A DNA stretch of 64,000 nt, from positions 1 through 64,000 of the forward strand of contig CAIOFV010000023.1 in the NCBI GenBank assembly GCA_903857665.1, written 5' to 3'. Numbering within the stretch: the first letter of the stretch is position 1; every line of letters starts with the position of its first letter. Of the stretch, positions 18,201 to 25,729 are shown piece after piece. Below the pieces are notes generated by a model that was given only the letters and a program-made list of their open reading frames with translations, was not told the origin of the DNA and made no database searches. This DNA is from an uncultured Myxococcales bacterium. GTDB taxonomy: Bacteria > Myxococcota_A > UBA9042 > DTJE01. The position numbers and the translations under genes are program-made.

Positions 18201-18461
18201 GCACTGGACGTTGGTCCGGCAGGGCATGCAGGCCCGCGCGGCCACGTCGCAAACCTGTCCTCCGGGACAGTCGGCGTTGGTGGTACAGGGCCCGGGAGGG
18301 GCGTCGGAGGACACGTCGCCGGGAAGGTCGCCGACCGCATCCTCCAGGACCGCGTCCGACAGCCCGGGCGGGCTGGACGACGGGCACCCGAAGCACAGGG
18401 CCGCCAGGCCCGCGACAACCAGCGAGGACGCTCCGGTCCGAACGCTTGCAGACGACCACAT
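15288..18461 (-). CDS. giant Cys-rich lipoprotein with 12 CGxDGCGGxCG repeats
   Basis: 1057 residues, lipobox LCFGC (Cys about 26). The N-terminal third carries CxxxxxCPxGxxC knots (PCTTNADCPGGQVC, ECVQDADCPPAKFC). From about residue 340 onward there are 12 copies of CGxDGCGGxCGxC, often preceded by C-x3-C-x3 and followed by CxGGRC-like tails. Between repeats lie helical four-Cys segments such as FQCWSACVATDQACIDQCW. The protein must be heavily disulfide-bonded outside the cytoplasm, forming a long rigid stalk. ATG 18461 (GGAG upstream) removes a 17-residue unsupported extension. Function unknown; adhesion is a guess. Confidence 0.88.
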   Translation of the reverse strand: MWSSASVRTGASSLVVAGLAALCFGCPSSSPPGLSDAVLEDAVGDLPGDVSSDAPPGPCTTNADCPGGQVCDVAARACMPCRTNVQCGDGFRCAGGTCVAQQQCGLTTPCPAGLQCDPAAGACVECVQDADCPPAKFCQDRICIDRPTACGLAFVCPDGKVCDKATNACVECLKDGDCAEGTWCDEAARLCLPDACVPGATDCLGNNLTTCRVDGSGWDLGSACPDGTACTAGKCETAVGKTCAQTLQCMLSMNVPPAQAAASCGAQAIGGAAKAFADLLACAVSVCGPIAQWTGYACATQQAFQDKCQPRYKACVACAPSCAGKQCGDDGCGGSCGTCFGCEGQADPSACQSGICMQPCCPNCGNRACGSDGCGGLCGVCADGQTCDPTTGACGGACQAQCTDDTGQQRACGSDGCGGLCGTCSADQTCTNGQCVGSLSCSAAIQCVLQCSGVGPVTPDCWQSCVPTGNPVQRERFVKVQACAQQMCAATSVTGACLKQALAGGCAAPWALCSECAPNCLGRECGPDGCGGSCGICGETSYCQGFQCAPICTPACQGMVCGGDGCGGSCGTCPNGLTCAGGRCLGCEPSCRQADGTIRECGDDGCGGSCGFCAKGATCLNGRCQGVCVPSCVGRQCGDDGCGGLCGSCSSAEYCTGTTCKVFRSCADMFQCWSACVATDQACIDQCWLDASPEAQKQYMDLTNCLMQACGSNGTDACYYGAYYGACKAPYAACLDCTTNCTGRQCGDDGCGGQCGTCGAGQSCVADRCVSTCTPRCVSADGSRLECGADGCGGVCGTCPAAASCLGGRCISQCVPQCQGRTCGDDGCGGSCGLCPAGTTCDGKSCIPQCQAQCFGRECGSDGCGGQCGTCAPGWACDPNIGRCLPGGQQDGCTATNTGGCGGCACEASVCSQDPYCCKTAWDDVCVQTCRLSGGCQACTPSCVTSSGMKKQCGDDGCNGSCGACPTGTACTGDGQCLATPTGGTCSQILQCAMSCTNFDVACVQKCMTLGSAVSQQVFTTFAQCVIQACGMPPATDCVYQSLNVRCANEYATCMKN
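15560..17500 (-). repeat. coding repeats of the 12-copy CGxDGCGGxCG unit
   Basis: The DNA encoding the Cys-rich repeats recurs 12 times at irregular intervals with a conserved core (CCGCCGCANCCGTCG on the plus strand). Such repeats recombine easily, so copy number may vary between strains and assembly here could be collapsed or expanded. Confidence 0.7.
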
Positions 18462-18537
18462 CAGCGACTCCTGCGAAGAACCCAGTGGGCTGGAATGATA
18501 CTGTTTTTCCAAGCCCGCGTCGCGGAGGCCTCGTCAC

Positions 18538-18566
18538 TTGCCAACCCGGGGGGCCACGGGTAGCCT
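18538..18566 (+). promoter_or_regulatory. promoter placing the transcript start on the ATG
   Basis: TTGCCA (18538-18543), 17 bases, TAGCCT (18561-18566). The ATG at 18573 is the seventh base after the -10, where transcription normally starts, which suggests a leaderless mRNA. Confidence 0.5.
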
Positions 18567-18572
18567 AGCGGC

Positions 18573-19322
18573 ATGAAAAAGGCCGAAACGGGCCTGGCCA
18601 GGCAACATGCCGGCCGGTTCCGACGGGGACATGCCGGTTCGAAAATCCTGGCCCAGGCGCTGCTCTGCGCGGCCCTCCTGCTGATGCCCGCGCCCGGCCG
18701 GGCGGACTTCGGGACCATCCGGCGCGTCGTCAACGGCACCGCCTATACCCTCGAGCAGAGCGAACTGGCGGTCGGTGTCCTCAGCCCCGTCCAGTATGGG
18801 CTGCTGGACGAACTGACCATCGCGACCCACCCGGTCCTCGACCTGCTCCTCACGCCCAACGTGGCGCTCAAGGGCAAGGTGTACGACGGCCCCGTGGCCC
18901 TCAGCCTGAACGCAACCTACATCGAAACGTTCCTGACCTCGGCCAGGAAGACCTTCCCCGGCACGCTCTCGTTCTACTCCATGCTGACCGTTCCGATCGG
19001 ACGGGCAGTGTCACTGACCGCCCAGGGGGGCTACAACCTGGACGTTTCGCCGGTGTCCCACGGCGTGATGTTCGGCCTGAACGCGTCGTTCCTGCTGGGT
19101 CCCTCGGACCTGATCCAGATCGCCGTTCAGGACCAATGGTACAGCGCCGGGCAGGGCTTCCGGATCCCTACCGCCGTCGTATCGTACAGCCACGCCTGGT
19201 ACCGTCTGCGGGTGTCCGTCGGGGTGGCCGCGGGTCGATTCCCCCTGCAGATCGGCGACGGCGGGCTCCGGGTCCTGAACCTGCCCGTGTATCCCGTGAT
19301 CGACGTGTGGTGGCTGCTGTAG
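18573..19322 (+). CDS. exported beta-barrel-like protein, unknown
   Basis: A 249-residue protein with an extended basic N-terminus (about 27 residues) before a signal peptide ending near PGRADF. The mature part is rich in alternating hydrophobic strands (LLLTPNVALKGKVYDG, SFYSMLTVPIGRAVSLTAQG) and ends in VWWLL, consistent with a small outer-membrane barrel. No Shine-Dalgarno precedes the ATG; a promoter is placed for leaderless transcription instead. An internal ATG around residue 39 is too late for a signal peptide. It faces the next gene tail to tail with a 19-base gap. Confidence 0.7.
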   Translation: MKKAETGLARQHAGRFRRGHAGSKILAQALLCAALLLMPAPGRADFGTIRRVVNGTAYTLEQSELAVGVLSPVQYGLLDELTIATHPVLDLLLTPNVALKGKVYDGPVALSLNATYIETFLTSARKTFPGTLSFYSMLTVPIGRAVSLTAQGGYNLDVSPVSHGVMFGLNASFLLGPSDLIQIAVQDQWYSAGQGFRIPTAVVSYSHAWYRLRVSVGVAAGRFPLQIGDGGLRVLNLPVYPVIDVWWLL

Positions 19323-19341
19323 CAAGGCGGAACGCGGCAGC

Positions 19342-20397
19342 CTACGGGCGCTGCTCGATGCTGGAGGGGGCGGCGGCCTCGTCCGGCGAGTGCGCACGGA
19401 GCGCCTCGTTCGGGTCCGGCGCCGCCACCGGGGCCATTCCGGCCTGCTTCCGGGCGTCGTTCATCAGCGCCCGCACACGCTCGGACTCGGGCGAAGGCGG
19501 CGGCGCGTTTCCCGCGGCCACACCGGTTTCCACCCGCGGCGATTCGCCGACCGTGGCGCCCGGCTTCGCGGGAGGCGGCGCAACATATCGCTCACGCAAC
19601 TGGTTGTAAGCCTTCTTGGCGTCCTCGGTCCCCACTTCCTCGACCAGCCCACGGATTTCGGACAGCCGGGCATCCTGGGTGGCGGGCAGGGTCCCGAGGC
19701 CGTTCGCCCCCCGCTGCAATTCGTCCAGGACCTTCAAGACCTTCGCCAACTTCTCGGCCTGGACCTGCGGAGAGGGGTTCCGGGTCGACATCGCGGCCTC
19801 GACCGACGAAGTCGCCGGTGGCCGGCCCGACGCGGCCTTCCCTTCGTCGCTCCCGCCCTGGGCCGATTTCGACGCGGCTGCATTCTGTCCGGGCTGGGCA
19901 GCCGCTGCGCCTCCGGCGGGCTCGTTCTCGACGGTGGTCCCGGCCTCTCGAGCCGCGTCCGACAAGCGGTCGTCAACCGCTTCCCGGCAGGCCACCAACC
20001 CGGTCTCCAGCGGTACCTTCACGGCGTCCAGGGCAATCGGCAGGCACGCTGCCGGCGGGATCCGCAGCGTGTTGCACCGGGCATACACGTAGGCCCGGCA
20101 GTCGCCGTTCATGCCCGTGGACGGCGCCCCCGTCGCGGGCCGGTCGCCAGGGACCGGCAAGGGGGGGGGCGGGACCGTCGTCAGGCTCGGGGCAGCCGAC
20201 CCGGCCACCGACTGAAGATCGCGGTCCAGCACACCGCGGTCCAGGGGTTGCCGCACCCTGTCCAGCCAGAACGGCAGCGAAAACGCCAGTGCCAGGAAGA
20301 CGATGGCCAGAACCAGGGACGCCTTGTAGTACGGGCTCTTCTGCCGCTCTTTCTGCGGGGGGCGGCCGGAGGGGCGAGTCGCTTCGGGTTCAGCCAC
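19342..20397 (-). CDS. single-span membrane protein with Pro/Ala-rich periplasmic region
   Basis: 351 residues. A short basic cytoplasmic tail, one transmembrane helix (about residues 27-45, LVLAIVFLALAFSLPFWL), then a Pro-rich stretch, a four-Cys segment (GDCRAYVYARCNTL...AACLPIAL...VACREAV), an Ala/Gly/Ser linker and a charged helical C-terminus (LAKVLKVLDELQRG, RGLVEEVGTEDAKKAYNQL). The start is GTG 20397, preceded by AGGAG at good spacing; the longer frame upstream is antisense to the GT2 gene. No family recognised. Confidence 0.7.
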   Translation of the reverse strand: MAEPEATRPSGRPPQKERQKSPYYKASLVLAIVFLALAFSLPFWLDRVRQPLDRGVLDRDLQSVAGSAAPSLTTVPPPPLPVPGDRPATGAPSTGMNGDCRAYVYARCNTLRIPPAACLPIALDAVKVPLETGLVACREAVDDRLSDAAREAGTTVENEPAGGAAAAQPGQNAAASKSAQGGSDEGKAASGRPPATSSVEAAMSTRNPSPQVQAEKLAKVLKVLDELQRGANGLGTLPATQDARLSEIRGLVEEVGTEDAKKAYNQLRERYVAPPPAKPGATVGESPRVETGVAAGNAPPPSPESERVRALMNDARKQAGMAPVAAPDPNEALRAHSPDEAAAPSSIEQRP

Positions 20398-20434
20398 TCC
20401 TGACTCCTGACGACAGGGAGGTCTCCATGATACC

Positions 20435-21613
20435 ATGCGCCCCATGGAATCGACCTCTCCCGAAGTTTCCATCGTCCTTCCGGCATTCAACGAGGCCGCC
20501 AGCCTTCGTCCGCTGATCGTCGAGATCCGGGCGGCGATGGATCCGCTGGATCGGGCATACGAAGTCATCGTCTGCGACGATGGCAGCACCGACGGTTCGC
20601 TGGACGTGATCCGCGAGTTGGCCACCGAGGATCCGCGGATCAAGGTGATCGCCTTCGCCCGCAACTTCGGGCAGACCGCCGCGCTCGACGCCGGCTTCCG
20701 CGCGGCGAAGGGCCGGATCGTGGTCCCGATGGACGCGGATCTCCAGAACGATCCCGCCGACATCCCGCGCCTGCTGGCACGCCTGGACGCCGACACGGAC
20801 GCGGTTTCCGGATGGCGCGTCAACCGGAAGGACGCGTTCTGGACCAAGACCCTGCCCTCCCGCATCGCCAACGTGCTGGTGTCGCAGGTGACCGGCGTCG
20901 ATCTGCACGACTACGGATGCACCCTGAAAGCCTACCGCGTTGAAATGCTGCAGGACTTCCGTCTCTACGGCGAAATGCACCGACTGATCCCCGCCTACGT
21001 GAAGTGGGCCGGAGGTCGCGTTGCCGAAATCCCCGTGAACCATCGCCCTCGACGCTTCGGCCGGTCCAAGTACACGCTGGCCAAGACGATCCGCCTGCTG
21101 CTGGACCTCATGACCGTCCGGTTCCTGCTGTCGTACTCGACCAAGCCATTGTATTTCATCGGCAAGTACGGACTGCTCGCGGTGGGCACGGGTTCCCTGA
21201 CGCTCCTGTGGACCCTGTTCAAGAGGGCCTGGTGGGGCGAGCCTCTCTATACCGATCCGTTCTTCCTCGTGTCCATCTTCCTGTTCCTGGCTGGCACCCA
21301 GTTCCTGCTGGTCGGGCTGCTGGCCGAACTGTCCATGCGGACCTATTTTGAAAGCCAGCACAAACCGCCGTACCTGGTCCGGTGGTCCATGAACTTCGGC
21401 CCGGGCGCACCTCCGCCTCCGCCTCAGCAGCGACGGCCGGTTCCCCAGGCCGATCCCGCCACGACCCCTGCCCGCGGCACCCCGATCCCGCAGACGGACG
21501 CCAGCCCGGCAACGGCTCCCGAAAACTCCCGCCGACCGTTGAGCGGGTTTGCGCTATCCCCTGCCCCGCCCCCGGAGTCGGCCGATCCGCCGCCCCCGGC
21601 CGGGCGGGAGTGA
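20435..21613 (+). CDS. GT2 glycosyltransferase of the DPM1/ArnC type with Pro-rich tail
   Basis: 392 residues. The GT-A domain (1-230) shows VSIVLPAFNEAASL, VIVCDDGSTDGS, ARNFGQTAALDAGF and the metal-binding MDADLQNDP, typical of polyprenyl-phosphate mannose or glucose synthases. RFGRSKYTL is the conserved membrane-proximal motif. Two transmembrane helices follow (about 240-262 and 275-300), then a Pro-rich 60-residue tail that is unusual for the family. It would make a lipid-linked sugar for envelope glycans. Starts at 20435 or 20444 (both ATG); GGGAGG lies further upstream. Confidence 0.87.
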   Translation: MRPMESTSPEVSIVLPAFNEAASLRPLIVEIRAAMDPLDRAYEVIVCDDGSTDGSLDVIRELATEDPRIKVIAFARNFGQTAALDAGFRAAKGRIVVPMDADLQNDPADIPRLLARLDADTDAVSGWRVNRKDAFWTKTLPSRIANVLVSQVTGVDLHDYGCTLKAYRVEMLQDFRLYGEMHRLIPAYVKWAGGRVAEIPVNHRPRRFGRSKYTLAKTIRLLLDLMTVRFLLSYSTKPLYFIGKYGLLAVGTGSLTLLWTLFKRAWWGEPLYTDPFFLVSIFLFLAGTQFLLVGLLAELSMRTYFESQHKPPYLVRWSMNFGPGAPPPPPQQRRPVPQADPATTPARGTPIPQTDASPATAPENSRRPLSGFALSPAPPPESADPPPPAGRE

Positions 21614-21623
21614 GCCACCGCCC

Positions 21624-23525
21624 ATGTGCGGCATCACCGGCTTCGTTCGCAACCACGACGCATCGGCCGCCGATCCGGCCATCCTTTCCCGCATGATGGA
21701 CGCCATCGCCCACCGGGGCCCCGATGACGAGGGCGCCTGGTCCTCCGAGGGCGCCTGGCTGGGTCATCGGCGGTTGTCGATCATCGACGTCGCGGGCGGC
21801 CACCAGCCCATCGCCAGCGAGGACGGCCGCGTCGTGGTCGTCTTCAACGGCGAAATCTACAACCACCTGGACCTGCGCGAGGAACTCCTGGCGCTGGGCC
21901 ACACGTTCGCCACCCGGTCCGACACCGAGGTCCTCGTCCACCTCTGGGAGGAGTTCGGCGACGGGATGCTGTCCCGGCTCGAGGGCATGTTCGCGTTCGC
22001 CCTTTGGGACGCCCGGGATCGGACCCTGCTCCTGGCCCGGGACCGCATGGGCAAGAAGCCCCTCTTCTGGGGGCTGTTCGACGGCGAACTGGTGTTCGGG
22101 TCGGAACTGCGGGCGATGCTGTCCCACCCGGCGGTCCCGCGCCGCGTCGATCCCGACGCCCTGTACCGGTACCTGACGCTCGACTACGTGCCCGCGCCGC
22201 GCTCGATCCTCGCGGGCGTTCGAAAGGTCGTCCCGGGAGGCTTCGTCCGCTGGTCGGGCGGCGAACCGACGGAAGGCCGATGGTTCGACCTCCTGCCCGC
22301 CCCGGGCACCGGCCCGGCCCGGCCCGAAGAGGCGTCCGCCGCGCTGTGGAGCGCCCTGAGGCACGCGGTGGACCGCCGCCTGGAATCCGAGGTGCCGCTG
22401 GGCGTGTTCCTGTCCGGAGGCCTCGACTCGACCGCGGTGCTGGCCGCCATGGCGCAGGGGCGGGATCCCGCGACGATCGACACCTTCACCATCGGCTTCG
22501 AGGACCTCTCCTACGACGAGTCCGGCCCGGCCCGCGCGGTGGCCAAGGCCATCGGCACGCGTCACCACGAGCGCATCCTGTCCGGGAACGCCGCCGCATC
22601 GCTGGTCCGGCGCGTGGCCTCGATCGCCGACGAACCGCTCGCCGACCCGTCGCTCCTCCCGACGCACCTCCTGGCGCGGTTCGCCCGCGAGCACGTGACC
22701 GTCGCGCTTTCGGGCGACGGCGGCGACGAACTGTTCTACGGCTACCCGACGTTCCTGGTGGACGGCGCGGGTCGGCGGGCCGCCCGCTGGCTGCCCGGCT
22801 TCGTACGCCGGGACTGGCTGCCGGCGGTCATCGCCCGCCTTCCGCGCTCCGACCGGGACATGAGCCTCGACTTCCGCCTTGCCCGGTTCGCCCGGGGCCT
22901 CCGGTTCTCGGCCACCGACCGGCATTTCGCCTGGATCGGCGGGTTCGCCCCGGAAACTGCGCTGGGCCTCCTGTCGCAGGACGCATCGTCCTCCCTGGAG
23001 GGCATGGCTGCACAACCCTACCCGGACGTGGCGTTCTGGCGCGCGGCCTGCGGCGGCGGCGAGGATCTCGCCACGATCGCCTGCCTATACGCCCGCCTGT
23101 ACCTCGGCGACGGCGTGCTGACGAAGGTCGATCGCGCCTCGATGGCCGTGGCCCTGGAGGTCCGGGCGCCCCTGCTGGACTCCGAGGTCGTCCGCCTGGC
23201 CCTGACCCTGTCGCCTTCCCTCAGCCTGGTCGGCGGGACCACGAAGGCGCTGATGCGCCGGATGCTCCGCGGCCGTGTGCCCGATGCGATCCTCCGGCGC
23301 CCCAAGAAGGGCTTCGGCGTTCCGCTGGCCCGCTGGCTGCGGACCGACCTGCGCCCCCTGCTGGACGAGCACCTGGCGCCCTCCAAGATCGCCCGCGAGG
23401 GCTTCTTCCGCCCCGAAGCCGTCTCGCGACTGGTGTCCGCCCACCTGTCCGGCGCGGCCAACGTCCGCAAGGAACTGTATTCCCTGCTGGTCTTCGAGCT
23501 GTGGCTTTCCAGGTACCTCCTGTAG
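21624..23525 (+). CDS. asnB: asparagine synthase (glutamine-hydrolysing)
   Basis: 633 residues, the normal length. The N-terminal class II glutaminase starts MCGITGF with nucleophilic Cys2, then HRGPDDEG and FNGEIYNH. The synthetase domain has the PP-loop SGGLDS (about 258-263), LSGDGGDELFYGY and RPKKGFGVP. It makes Asn from Asp, Gln and ATP; relatives in polysaccharide clusters amidate sugars or peptides. It begins 10 bases after the GT2 stop, so it is in the same operon and may act in glycan metabolism, while glnA downstream would resupply glutamine. Confidence 0.93.
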   Translation: MCGITGFVRNHDASAADPAILSRMMDAIAHRGPDDEGAWSSEGAWLGHRRLSIIDVAGGHQPIASEDGRVVVVFNGEIYNHLDLREELLALGHTFATRSDTEVLVHLWEEFGDGMLSRLEGMFAFALWDARDRTLLLARDRMGKKPLFWGLFDGELVFGSELRAMLSHPAVPRRVDPDALYRYLTLDYVPAPRSILAGVRKVVPGGFVRWSGGEPTEGRWFDLLPAPGTGPARPEEASAALWSALRHAVDRRLESEVPLGVFLSGGLDSTAVLAAMAQGRDPATIDTFTIGFEDLSYDESGPARAVAKAIGTRHHERILSGNAAASLVRRVASIADEPLADPSLLPTHLLARFAREHVTVALSGDGGDELFYGYPTFLVDGAGRRAARWLPGFVRRDWLPAVIARLPRSDRDMSLDFRLARFARGLRFSATDRHFAWIGGFAPETALGLLSQDASSSLEGMAAQPYPDVAFWRAACGGGEDLATIACLYARLYLGDGVLTKVDRASMAVALEVRAPLLDSEVVRLALTLSPSLSLVGGTTKALMRRMLRGRVPDAILRRPKKGFGVPLARWLRTDLRPLLDEHLAPSKIAREGFFRPEAVSRLVSAHLSGAANVRKELYSLLVFELWLSRYLL

Positions 23526-23598
23526 CCCGTGGGCCCCTGCGTCATCATCACCGACTCATCGGGTCCGATAACCCTTTCCATTTTCGGTGGTTGCGAAG

Positions 23599-23628
23599 TT
23601 TCCACCCCTTCCACGCCTGTGCTATACC
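23599..23628 (+). promoter_or_regulatory. possible promoter of the glutamine synthetase gene
   Basis: TTTCCA (23599-23604) and TATACC (23623-23628) with an 18-base spacer, 32 bases before ATG 23661. I see no GG-N10-GC sigma54 pattern, so NtrC-type control is not suggested. Confidence 0.4.
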
Positions 23629-23660
23629 CCGGGGTCCGGGCCCTGACGAGGGAGGACACG

Positions 23661-25091
23661 ATGTTCTCGACCGTGCGCGAGTTGCTGGCCTACCTGCGGA
23701 AGGAGGAAGTCCGGTCGGTGGACATGAAGTTCACCTCCCTGATGGGCCGCCTCCACCATGTGACCCTGCCCGCCTCGAAGTTCGACGAGTCCATCTGGGA
23801 GGAAGGCATCGGCTTCGACGGTTCCAACATGCCCGGCTTCAAGAGCGTCGAGTCCGGCGACATGGTGCTGGTCCCGGACCCGACGACGGCCTTCATCGAC
23901 CCTTTCTTCGAGCAGAAGACCCTGTCGCTGCTCTGCGACGTCACCGAGGCCGGCACGCTGGCGCCGTTCCCTCGCGACCCCCGCGGCATCCTGCGTCGCG
24001 CCGAAGCCCACCTGGCCTCCACCGGCCTCGCCGACGAGGCGCGCTTCGGCCCCGAGTTCGAGTTCTACCTGCTGGACGACGCCCTGTTCGAAAACGGCAC
24101 CGGTCTGGCCCAGTCCCAGTTGTCCTGCCGCGAAGGCCGGTTCCCGGGCTGCGACGACGTCCGCGAGGCCGTGTCCATCGCCCCCAAGTGCGGCTACCAC
24201 GCGGCGCCCCCCCAGGACGCGTTCTTCAACATCCGCAACGAAATGGCGCTGCTGCTGGAGGAGGCGGGCGTGGACGTCCGCTACCACCACCACGAGGTCG
24301 GCTCCCCCGGCCAGCAGGAAATCGAGGTGCACCTGGCCTCACCGCTGCGCCAGGGCGACGTGTCGATGATGGTGAAGTACTTCGTCAAGATGGTCGCACA
24401 GAAGCACGGCCTGGTCGCGACCTTCATGCCCAAGCCCTTCTTCGCCGAGGCGGGCAGCGGCATGCACTTCCACCAGCACCTGTTCCTGGATGGCAGCCCG
24501 ATCTTCGCGGACGAATCGGGGTACGCGGGCCTGTCCCGCACGGCTTTGGCCTACACCGCAGGCCTGCTGGTGCACGCCCCGGCGATCCTCGGGCTGACGA
24601 ACCCATCGACCAACTCCTATCGCCGGCTGGTCCCGGGCTACGAGGCGCCGGTCAACGCGTTCTTCTCGCTGGCCAACCGCAGCGCCGCGATCCGCATCCC
24701 GAAGTACACCCGCGCCGCCAGCGAAAAGCGGATCGAGTTCCGGACCCCCGACGCCACGGCCAACCCGTACCTCGCGATGGCGGCCCAGTTGATGGCGGGC
24801 CTGGACGGCATGCAGCGGAACCTGGACCCTACCGCGCTGGGCTTCGGGCCCTTCGACGGCAACGTGTTCGACCTGACGGAAGCCGAGCGGAAGCAGACGA
24901 TCAAGCCGCTGCCCGCCAGCCTGGACGAGGCCCTGAACGCCCTGACCGCGGACCACGCGTACCTGACGGCCGGCAACGTCTTTTCCGAACTGCTGATCGC
25001 GGACTGGACCCGCCTCAAGCGCATCTCCGAATGCGAGGCGATCCGCATGCGGCCTCATCCCTTCGAGGTCGAACTGCACCTGGACTGCTGA
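23661..25091 (+). CDS. glnA: glutamine synthetase type I without the adenylylation tyrosine
   Basis: 476 residues. It makes glutamine from glutamate, ammonia and ATP as a dodecamer. Beta-grasp start (KFTSLMGRLHH, GFDGSNMPGF), FGPEFEFYLLD, the metal-site region NEMALLLEEAG...HHEVGSPGQQEIE, ATP-region KPFFAEAGSGMHFHQ, NPSTNSYRRLVPGYEAP and RIEFRTPD are all present. At the place of the adenylylated Tyr (NLYDLP in enterobacteria) it reads NVFDLT with Phe403, so GlnE-type regulation should be impossible. ATG 23661 follows GGGAGG (23650-23655). It sits 135 bases after asnB. Confidence 0.93.
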   Translation: MFSTVRELLAYLRKEEVRSVDMKFTSLMGRLHHVTLPASKFDESIWEEGIGFDGSNMPGFKSVESGDMVLVPDPTTAFIDPFFEQKTLSLLCDVTEAGTLAPFPRDPRGILRRAEAHLASTGLADEARFGPEFEFYLLDDALFENGTGLAQSQLSCREGRFPGCDDVREAVSIAPKCGYHAAPPQDAFFNIRNEMALLLEEAGVDVRYHHHEVGSPGQQEIEVHLASPLRQGDVSMMVKYFVKMVAQKHGLVATFMPKPFFAEAGSGMHFHQHLFLDGSPIFADESGYAGLSRTALAYTAGLLVHAPAILGLTNPSTNSYRRLVPGYEAPVNAFFSLANRSAAIRIPKYTRAASEKRIEFRTPDATANPYLAMAAQLMAGLDGMQRNLDPTALGFGPFDGNVFDLTEAERKQTIKPLPASLDEALNALTADHAYLTAGNVFSELLIADWTRLKRISECEAIRMRPHPFEVELHLDC

Positions 25092-25135
25092 CCCCCGCCC
25101 GCCGCCCGAATCACCGCCACCCCCTCGCGCGCACC

Positions 25136-25165
25136 TTGACAATTCCCGCCCCGGTACGGTAAAAC
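25136..25165 (+). promoter_or_regulatory. tRNA-Cys promoter
   Basis: TTGACA (25136-25141), an 18-base spacer and TAAAAC (25160-25165), 18 bases before the first tRNA base. Confidence 0.65.
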
Positions 25166-25183
25166 CCCTTCGCTTTGGACGGT

Positions 25184-25257
25184 GGCGCCATAGCCAAGCG
25201 GTAAGGCAGAGGTCTGCAAAACCTCCACCCCCGGTTCAAATCCGGGTGGCGCCTCCA
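25184..25257 (+). tRNA. trnC: tRNA-Cys (anticodon GCA), CCA encoded
   Basis: A full cloverleaf: acceptor GGCGCCA/TGGCGCC (25184-25190 with 25247-25253), D arm GCC/GGC, anticodon stem GAGGT/ACCTC with loop CTGCAAA giving anticodon GCA, T arm CCCGG-TTCAAAT-CCGGG. The discriminator base is U (25254), the Cys identity base, and CCA is encoded at 25255-25257. A promoter lies directly upstream. It is a single tRNA gene, not a cluster. Confidence 0.97.
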
Positions 25258-25729
25258 AGCGAAATCATTCGGTTTTCCCCGTAACCACTAGGGAATCCCT
25301 GCGTCCACGCACCCCCGTCAACTTGGACGGAATTGCACGAAACTGGTCTCTCCGGGACAGTTGATCGCACTGGAAAAGTGACCGCAGGCCCGCATTCCAC
25401 AGTCGCCATCCAAGACGCGACAGGAGCCTTCGACGATCCGCCAGTGCGATTCCAGTGCGATTGAGGGGGGGGCGCCCAGCCGATCCCTCGCGTGCTTCAA
25501 AGGAAACTGTTCGCCCAGTGCGCCGTGCCGCCAAGCAACAACGCCTTCCAGCAAGGATGAGCCTGTCGATCGTTCCAATGTCCCTGGAAGGCGTTCTGGA
25601 TCCCGCCGAGGCATCCGATGCGCCCCCGTTCCTGCGTTACCGCGTTTTGGACCGAATTTCGTCGTCACCGTCGGCGACGATCAGGTTGCCGTCGATCCCG
25701 GAATCGGCGTGCGGTTGGCCGCGTCAGCA
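25258..25729. other. intergenic region after tRNA-Cys, no convincing gene
   Basis: 472 bases between the tRNA and the stop of the next (leftward) gene. Composition is less GC-biased than flanking genes. Short open frames occur on both strands (for example 25318-25668 on the minus strand) but lack Shine-Dalgarno sequences, recognisable motifs or the third-position GC bias of real genes here. It holds an 11-base tandem duplication. No repeat of the tRNA 3' end, integrase or transposase is visible. Confidence 0.55.
25441..25462. repeat. 11-base tandem duplication
   Basis: CCAGTGCGATT occurs twice head to tail (25441-25451 and 25452-25462), followed by a run of eight G. Probably a slippage product. 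Confidence 0.6.

Noticed and set aside
25318-25668. 116-codon minus-strand frame after tRNA-Cys
   Set aside because: No Shine-Dalgarno, no motif, weak codon bias and competing frames; left as intergenic.
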